Below are positions 59,852 to 64,000 of a DNA stretch of 64,000 nt, one piece after another. Where the stretch lies: assembly GCA_963805715.1 (NCBI GenBank), contig CAWDVK010000018.1, positions 1 through 64,000 of the forward strand, read 5' to 3'. The translations under genes and the position numbers were made by a program. The notes beneath the pieces were generated by a model. That model was given only the letters and a program-made list of their open reading frames with translations, was not told the origin of the DNA and made no database searches. The stretch's first letter is position 1. Every line of letters starts with the position of its first letter. This stretch comes from CAWDVK01 sp963805715. Its GTDB lineage: Bacteria; Actinomycetota; Actinomycetes; Streptosporangiales; Streptosporangiaceae.

Positions 59852-61513
59852 ATGCCCGGACTGACTCAGCTGTCCTACAGCAACGGCATGTCGGCCGCCG
59901 GCATGCTCGGCGAGACCATCGGGGAGAACCTGCGGCGGATCGCGACCGCCTATCCCGGGCATGAGGCCCTGGTCGACGTGCCGGCCGGCGGACGGTGGAC
60001 CTATGCCCGGCTTGATGCCGATACCGACGCACTGGCCCTCGGCCTGATCGAGCTCGGGATCGTCAAGGGCGACCGGGTCGGCATCTGGGCCCCGAACTGC
60101 GCCGAGTGGGCACTGCTGCAGTACGCGACGGCGAAGATCGGCGCGATCCTGGTCAACATCAACCCGGCTTACCGCAGTCACGAGCTCGGCTACGTGCTGC
60201 GTCAGTCCGGCGTCCGGCTGCTGGTCAGCGCGGAGAGCTTCAGGACCAGCGATTACCGCGCGATGATCGAGGAGGTGCGCGGCGATCTCGCCGGGCTGGA
60301 GCAGGTGATCTTCATCGGCACCGGCGGCTGGAGCAACCTGGCGGCGGCGGGCTCGGCCGCGCTGGCGGCCTCCAGGGCCGCCCTGGACGAGCGCGCCGGG
60401 ACGCTGGCATTCGACGACCCGATCAACATCCAGTACACCAGCGGGACGACTGGCTTCCCCAAGGGCGCGACCCTGTCGCACCACAACATCCTGAATAACG
60501 GCTATTTCGTCGGCGAGGGCTGCCGGTACACCGCTGACGACCGGGTCTGCATCCCGGTGCCGTTCTATCACTGCTTCGGCATGGTGATGGGCAACCTGGG
60601 CTGCACCACCCACGGGGCCTGCATGGTCATCCCGGCGCCCGGCTTCGACCCGGCCGCGACCCTCGCCGCCGTGCAGGCGGAGCGGTGCACGTCGCTGTAC
60701 GGGGTGCCCACGATGTTCATCGCCGAGCTCGCGCTGCCCGACTTCGGCAGCTATGACCTGTCCTCGCTCCGAACGGGCATCATGGCCGGCTCGCCGTGCC
60801 CGGTCGAGGTGATGAAGCGCGTGGTCAGCGAGATGCACATGACCGAGGTGACGATCTGCTACGGGATGACGGAAACCTCCCCGGTCTCCACCCAGACCAC
60901 CGCCGACGACGACATGGACCGGCGGGTCTCCACGGTCGGCCGGGTGGGGCCGCACCTCGAGGTGAAGGTGATCGATCCCGAGTCCGGGCTGGTGCTGCCG
61001 CGCGGAGTCCCCGGCGAGCTGTGCACCCGCGGCTACTCGGTCATGCTCGGCTACTGGGACGAGCCGCAGAAGACCGCCGACGTGATCGACGCGGCGCGCT
61101 GGATGCGTACCGGCGACCTGGCGGTGATGGACGAGGCCGGCTACCTCAACATCGTCGGGCGGATCAAGGACCTGGTCATCCGCGGCGGCGAGAACGTCTA
61201 CCCGCGCGAGGTGGAGGAGTACCTCTACAGCCACCCGGCCATCGTCGATGTCCAGGTCGTCGGGGTGCCCGATGTGAGGTTCGGCGAGGAACTGTGCGCC
61301 TGGGTGAAGCTCCGGCCCGGCGCCCAGCTCACCGCCGAGCAGGTCAGGGAGTTCTGCACCGGGCAGATCGCGCATTACAAGGTGCCGCGGTACGTCCGGT
61401 TCACCGACGACTTCCCGATGACCGTGACCGGCAAGGTGCAGAAGTTCAAGATGCGCGAGGCGTCGATCGCCGAGCTAGGCCTGGAGGCCGCCAGCCAGCA
61501 GCAGACGGCCTAG
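59852..61513 (+). CDS. AMP-forming acyl-CoA synthetase
   Basis: 553 residues from ATG 59852 (GGAGG eight bases upstream). ANL-superfamily motifs are IQYTSGTTGFPKGATLSHHN (P-loop-like), YGMTETSPVSTQT, WMRTGDLAVMDEAGYLNIVGRIKDLVIRGGENVYPREVEE and the catalytic Lys in VTGKVQKFKMRE. The N-terminus (GETIGENLRRIATAYPGHEALVD) and length match fatty-acyl-CoA synthetases of the FadD3/DCO type. It activates a fatty acid with ATP and CoA; chain length cannot be told. A PLP enzyme gene follows after 33 bases. Confidence 0.94.
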   Translation: MPGLTQLSYSNGMSAAGMLGETIGENLRRIATAYPGHEALVDVPAGGRWTYARLDADTDALALGLIELGIVKGDRVGIWAPNCAEWALLQYATAKIGAILVNINPAYRSHELGYVLRQSGVRLLVSAESFRTSDYRAMIEEVRGDLAGLEQVIFIGTGGWSNLAAAGSAALAASRAALDERAGTLAFDDPINIQYTSGTTGFPKGATLSHHNILNNGYFVGEGCRYTADDRVCIPVPFYHCFGMVMGNLGCTTHGACMVIPAPGFDPAATLAAVQAERCTSLYGVPTMFIAELALPDFGSYDLSSLRTGIMAGSPCPVEVMKRVVSEMHMTEVTICYGMTETSPVSTQTTADDDMDRRVSTVGRVGPHLEVKVIDPESGLVLPRGVPGELCTRGYSVMLGYWDEPQKTADVIDAARWMRTGDLAVMDEAGYLNIVGRIKDLVIRGGENVYPREVEEYLYSHPAIVDVQVVGVPDVRFGEELCAWVKLRPGAQLTAEQVREFCTGQIAHYKVPRYVRFTDDFPMTVTGKVQKFKMREASIAELGLEAASQQQTA

Positions 61514-61546
61514 CCGGCGGCAGAAGATCCTGGACGAGTTCTGACC

Positions 61547-62521
61547 GTGGTATCGACCAAGCCGGACAACCCGGGCGGGCCGGCCAGCCTCCTGGATGCC
61601 GCTTCCGTGGCCGCCACCGAGACGGCGATCCGGCCGTTTGTCCGCTGCACCCCGGTGGTCACGGTGGACCGGGCCGACTTCGGCCTGGCGGCCGGCCCGC
61701 TGACGCTGAAGCTGGAGCAGCTGCAGCACTCCGGCTCGTTCAAGGTGCGCGGCGCGTTCGCCAACCTGCTGCTGCGCGATATCCCGCCGGCCGGCGTGGC
61801 CGCGGCGTCCGGCGGCAATCATGGCGCGGCCGTCGCCTACGCGGCGGGCGTGCTGGGAATCCCGGCCCGGATCTTCGTGCCCGAGGTATCGTCCGCCGCG
61901 AAGATCAGCCGGATCCGGGAGTACGGCGCGGACCTGGTCATCCGCGGGCATACCTACACGGACGCACTGGCGGTCAGCGAGGCATGGGTGGCCGAGACCG
62001 GCGCGATGCCCGTTCATGCCTACGACCAGGCCGAGACCATACTCGGCGCCGGCACGCTCGGCCTCGAGCTGCTCCGGCAGGCACCGGGCGTCTCCGCCAT
62101 ACTGGCCAGCATCGGCGGCGGCGGCCTGATCTCGGGCATCGCGACGGCATGCGCCGGCCAGGCCAGGATCGTCGGCGTCGAGCCGGACGGCGCCCCGACC
62201 ATGACGGCTGCCCTGCGGGCGGGCCAGCCCGCGGACGCCCCGGCCGGCAGCGTGGCCGTCGACTCACTGGCCCCGCGGCGGGTGGGCGAGCTGACCTTCT
62301 CCGTCGTCTCCCGGCAGGTGCACTCGGTGATCCTCACCACCGACGCTGCGATCGCCGCGGCCCAGCGGCTGCTCTGGGACCGGCTGCGGGTGGTCGGCGA
62401 GCCCGGCGGCTGCGCCGCGCTGGCCGGGCTGCTGTCCGGGCAGTACTCCCCCGGACCCGGCGAGCATGTCGCCGTCGTCATCAGCGGAGCCAATACCACG
62501 GCCGTGGACCTTAGCCGCTAG
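61547..62521 (+). CDS. PLP-dependent threonine/serine dehydratase-like enzyme
   Basis: 324 residues from GTG 61547. The PLP-lysine motif is LQHSGSFKVRGAFANLLL (Lys in SFKVRG). Phosphate-binding loops are AASGGNHGAAVAYAAGVLGIPARIFVPE and SIGGGGLISGIA. The C-terminal GEPGGCAALAGLLSGQY fits the threonine-dehydratase fold without an ACT regulatory domain. It likely deaminates threonine or serine, or acts as a racemase; closer assignment is not possible. It lies in the acyl-CoA synthetase operon and its 3' end overlaps the convergent membrane-protein gene by four bases. Confidence 0.9.
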   Translation: MVSTKPDNPGGPASLLDAASVAATETAIRPFVRCTPVVTVDRADFGLAAGPLTLKLEQLQHSGSFKVRGAFANLLLRDIPPAGVAAASGGNHGAAVAYAAGVLGIPARIFVPEVSSAAKISRIREYGADLVIRGHTYTDALAVSEAWVAETGAMPVHAYDQAETILGAGTLGLELLRQAPGVSAILASIGGGGLISGIATACAGQARIVGVEPDGAPTMTAALRAGQPADAPAGSVAVDSLAPRRVGELTFSVVSRQVHSVILTTDAAIAAAQRLLWDRLRVVGEPGGCAALAGLLSGQYSPGPGEHVAVVISGANTTAVDLSR

Positions 62522-63351
62522 CGAGCGGAACCACGCCGCCCCGCCTCCCGCTCCGGCCCGGCTTCCCGTTCCGGCCCGGCTTCGTGCTGCTGCCCGGCTT
62601 CGTGCTGCTGCCCGTCACCGGCGGACCGGCGCCGGTCGCAGGCCATGAGCTGGTAGCCGAGTTCAACCAGCACGAGCCCGAGCGCTGCCTCGGCGACCGC
62701 CTCGCCGAGAGCCCGGACGACCAGGGCAGCCACGATCGTCCCCGGGCCGTCCGGGTGCGGCGCGATCGACTCCACCTCGCTGCCAGCGATCATCAGGGGC
62801 AGGGTGAGCAGGGCGACCTTCCAGAAGTACGGCCGGACCAGGTGCGCGGACCGGCGCAGGGCCGCCCAGACTGGCCTGTCCTCAAGCTCGATGACCGGGC
62901 CAGCGATCGCCAGCAGGACGAGCGCGACCAGGCCGGGGATGATCAGCAGGATGATGCCGACGGTCGTGAACAGGACCACCAGCAGGTCCGCGCGGACCAG
63001 CCGCCACCATGGCAGCGACCGCGCGACCTCGGCAATGGATGCGCCGCGCCTGCCATGCTCCGCCGCTCCGACGAGACGGCAGAGGAATCCGGACAGGAAC
63101 ACCGTCCCCAGGATGCTGACCGCCGTGGAACTCAGGTCCACGGTCAGCGACACGGACACATCAGAGCGGTCGATGACCTCCTTGGCCACGATCTCCAGCA
63201 GCACGGTCACCGCGGACACCGTCACGGCCACCCCCAGGATCTGCCAGGGGTGGCGCCGGCCAGCGCGAGCGGCGCCGAGGATGACCGCGCCGGCCCGCAG
63301 GGGCGGGCGGCGCCGTCGTTTCGCGTCCTTCCGGTGACGGAGGGTGATCAT
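62518..63351 (-). CDS. Six-helix membrane protein of unknown function
   Basis: 277 residues. Six predicted membrane segments (ILGVAVTVSAVTVLLEIVA; VDLSSTAVSILGTVFLSGFL; LLVVLFTTVGIILLIIPGLVALVLLAIAGPVIEL; VALLTLPLMIAGSEV; IVAALVVRALGEAVAEAALGLVLVELGYQLM) resemble the integral part of GDPD-like membrane proteins (glycerophosphodiester phosphodiesterase membrane domain). The C-terminal tail is a repeat of QQHEAG and PEREAG. The start ATG 63351 lies three bases from the divergent gene's ATG and has no ribosome binding site; leaderless translation is possible. Confidence 0.75.
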   Translation of the reverse strand: MITLRHRKDAKRRRRPPLRAGAVILGAARAGRRHPWQILGVAVTVSAVTVLLEIVAKEVIDRSDVSVSLTVDLSSTAVSILGTVFLSGFLCRLVGAAEHGRRGASIAEVARSLPWWRLVRADLLVVLFTTVGIILLIIPGLVALVLLAIAGPVIELEDRPVWAALRRSAHLVRPYFWKVALLTLPLMIAGSEVESIAPHPDGPGTIVAALVVRALGEAVAEAALGLVLVELGYQLMACDRRRSAGDGQQHEAGQQHEAGPEREAGPEREAGRRGSAR

Positions 63352-63354
63352 GCC

Positions 63355-63906
63355 ATGTCACGCTACGCGAAGCAGCCGGACCACGGCAGCAAGGGCCCAG
63401 CCGCCAGGCGGGAAGATTGTCCCGAGCAGGCTGACAGCAGACCGCCGGTCCAGCGCCTGGAATACCTGTTCGAGGTCACTGACTCCGCGGGCGCTACCAG
63501 GATGATCTGTGATCCCGCGGGCCCGCGCACCCGGACCCCGTTCGGCGACCACTCGGTGCTGGAGTTTCCCGGCTACCGGGAGCCTGCCTGGCTAGCCGGG
63601 CCGGCTGCGGCCGGGCAGGTCAGCAGGCATCAGGTGGCCGCGCCCTGGCTCAGCCAGCCTGTGCCGCTGATCCTCTGGTCACCCGCCGCCGCTGACCGCG
63701 CCGCCCCGTCGCCGGGCCCGCTGCTGATCGGCATGACGTGCGGCCTAGCCGAGGAGAACCGCGCCGGCAACCGGCTGATGGCCGCGGACCTCACCGCGCT
63801 CGGGCACCAGGTCAGGCTCGCAGAGGTGCCCGACGCCCATACCTGGACCGGGTGGCGGGACGCGCTTGACCCGCACCTGACCTACCTGCTCAGCCGCGCC
63901 TGGTAG
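63355..63906 (+). CDS. Enterochelin-esterase-like protein missing its catalytic core
   Basis: 183 residues. The N-terminal half (VQRLEYLFEVTDSAGATRMICDPAGPRTRTPFGDHSVLEFPGYREPAWLA) matches the N-terminal beta domain of enterochelin-esterase-type hydrolases. The end (LLIGMTCGLAEENRAGNRLMAADLTALGHQVRLAEVPDAHTWTGWRDALDPHLTYLLSRAW) matches their C-terminus with the catalytic His (DAHTW). The 170-200 residues between them, which carry the Gly-x-Ser-x-Gly nucleophile, are absent. The joint lies near residues 95-120 (QPVPLILWSPAAADRAAPSPGP). The gene may be a deletion product without hydrolase activity. The ATG 63355 has GGAGGG 11 bases upstream. Confidence 0.65.
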   Translation: MSRYAKQPDHGSKGPAARREDCPEQADSRPPVQRLEYLFEVTDSAGATRMICDPAGPRTRTPFGDHSVLEFPGYREPAWLAGPAAAGQVSRHQVAAPWLSQPVPLILWSPAAADRAAPSPGPLLIGMTCGLAEENRAGNRLMAADLTALGHQVRLAEVPDAHTWTGWRDALDPHLTYLLSRAW

Positions 63907-63920
63907 CCGGCCGGATGGCA

Positions 63921-64000
63921 TCAGCGCTGCCGCGTCCAGCGCGGTCCGACTCCGTGCCACTCCGCCTCCCAGCTGGCGAGACGGCGCCGGTAAAGCATGG
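63921..64000 (-). CDS. C-terminal end of a gene cut by the right edge
   Basis: A minus-strand frame runs from the window edge to a TGA at 63921-63923. It reads MLYRRRLASWEAEWHGVGPRWTRQR, a basic, Trp-containing tail of normal protein character. I cannot name the family. It is convergent with the esterase-like gene. Confidence 0.4.
   Translation of the reverse strand, partial: MLYRRRLASWEAEWHGVGPRWTRQR

Noticed and set aside
60796..62514. 572-residue plus-strand frame across the acyl-CoA synthetase and dehydratase genes
   Set aside because: Off-frame reading of two intact genes; no motifs in that frame.

Overview
The window is high-GC DNA with actinomycete content: squalene made by the HpnC/HpnD/HpnE route, MenA, SpoIIE-type phosphatases, a conservon (roadblock/DUF742/GTPase), a mycothiol-type nitroreductase relative, PrsW and an AbiEi/DUF559 protein. 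GTG and TTG starts are common. I infer a soil actinobacterium, perhaps near Streptosporangiales or Frankiales. That is judged from gene families, not from a marker gene.

Region 1 (1-7800) is a graveyard of mobile DNA. A tyrosine recombinase runs off the left edge. Next come an ISAzo13-type transposase remnant and a VOC protein that has lost its start. The 3' half of a tRNA-Gly(UCC) at 2383-2431 looks like an attachment-site scar. After it lie a decayed IS256-type transposase that abuts a broken ECF sigma/anti-sigma pair, a kinase stub, the intact trehalose synthase treT, and a hydrolase/TetR pair fused across a deletion.

Region 2 (7881-24153) holds ordinary chromosomal genes: a membrane protein, an orphan dimerisation module, two secreted proteins, a flotillin/NfeD-like pair, a metal-receptor/siderophore-interacting protein pair, PrsW, a multidomain SpoIIE phosphatase, a dimethylformamidase-like membrane protein and a MacB-type ABC exporter.

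Region 3 (24340-35305) is a hopanoid operon on the minus strand, read hpnC, hpnD, hpnE, polyprenyl diphosphate synthase, shc, hpnG-ispH fusion, hpnH. Most junctions overlap as ATGA, and a strong hairpin ends the operon. HpnD/HpnC/HpnE make squalene from farnesyl diphosphate, Shc cyclises it, HpnH adds the adenosyl group, and the HpnG part would remove adenine. The polyprenyl synthase and IspH supply precursors. A GT39 gene follows. Three of these genes carry 15-bp in-frame tandem repeats, hpnD has a one-base frameshift, and a paired TGACAY-N2-ATGTCA motif lies upstream.

Region 4 (36241-49887) has a conservon remnant without its kinase and with two one-base frameshifts, a second SpoIIE phosphatase, an Eis-like acetyltransferase, a repeat-rich hypothetical protein, an aldehyde dehydrogenase, a DsbA-like nitroreductase relative, pepN, malQ and an AbiEi/DUF559 protein beside a 55-nt palindrome.

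Region 5 (50009-64000) has penicillin acylase, lipoprotein, amidase, NERD and menA genes, a second SPFH/NfeD pair, an acyl-CoA synthetase, a PLP dehydratase, a membrane protein, an esterase that has lost its catalytic core, and the tail of a gene cut by the right edge.
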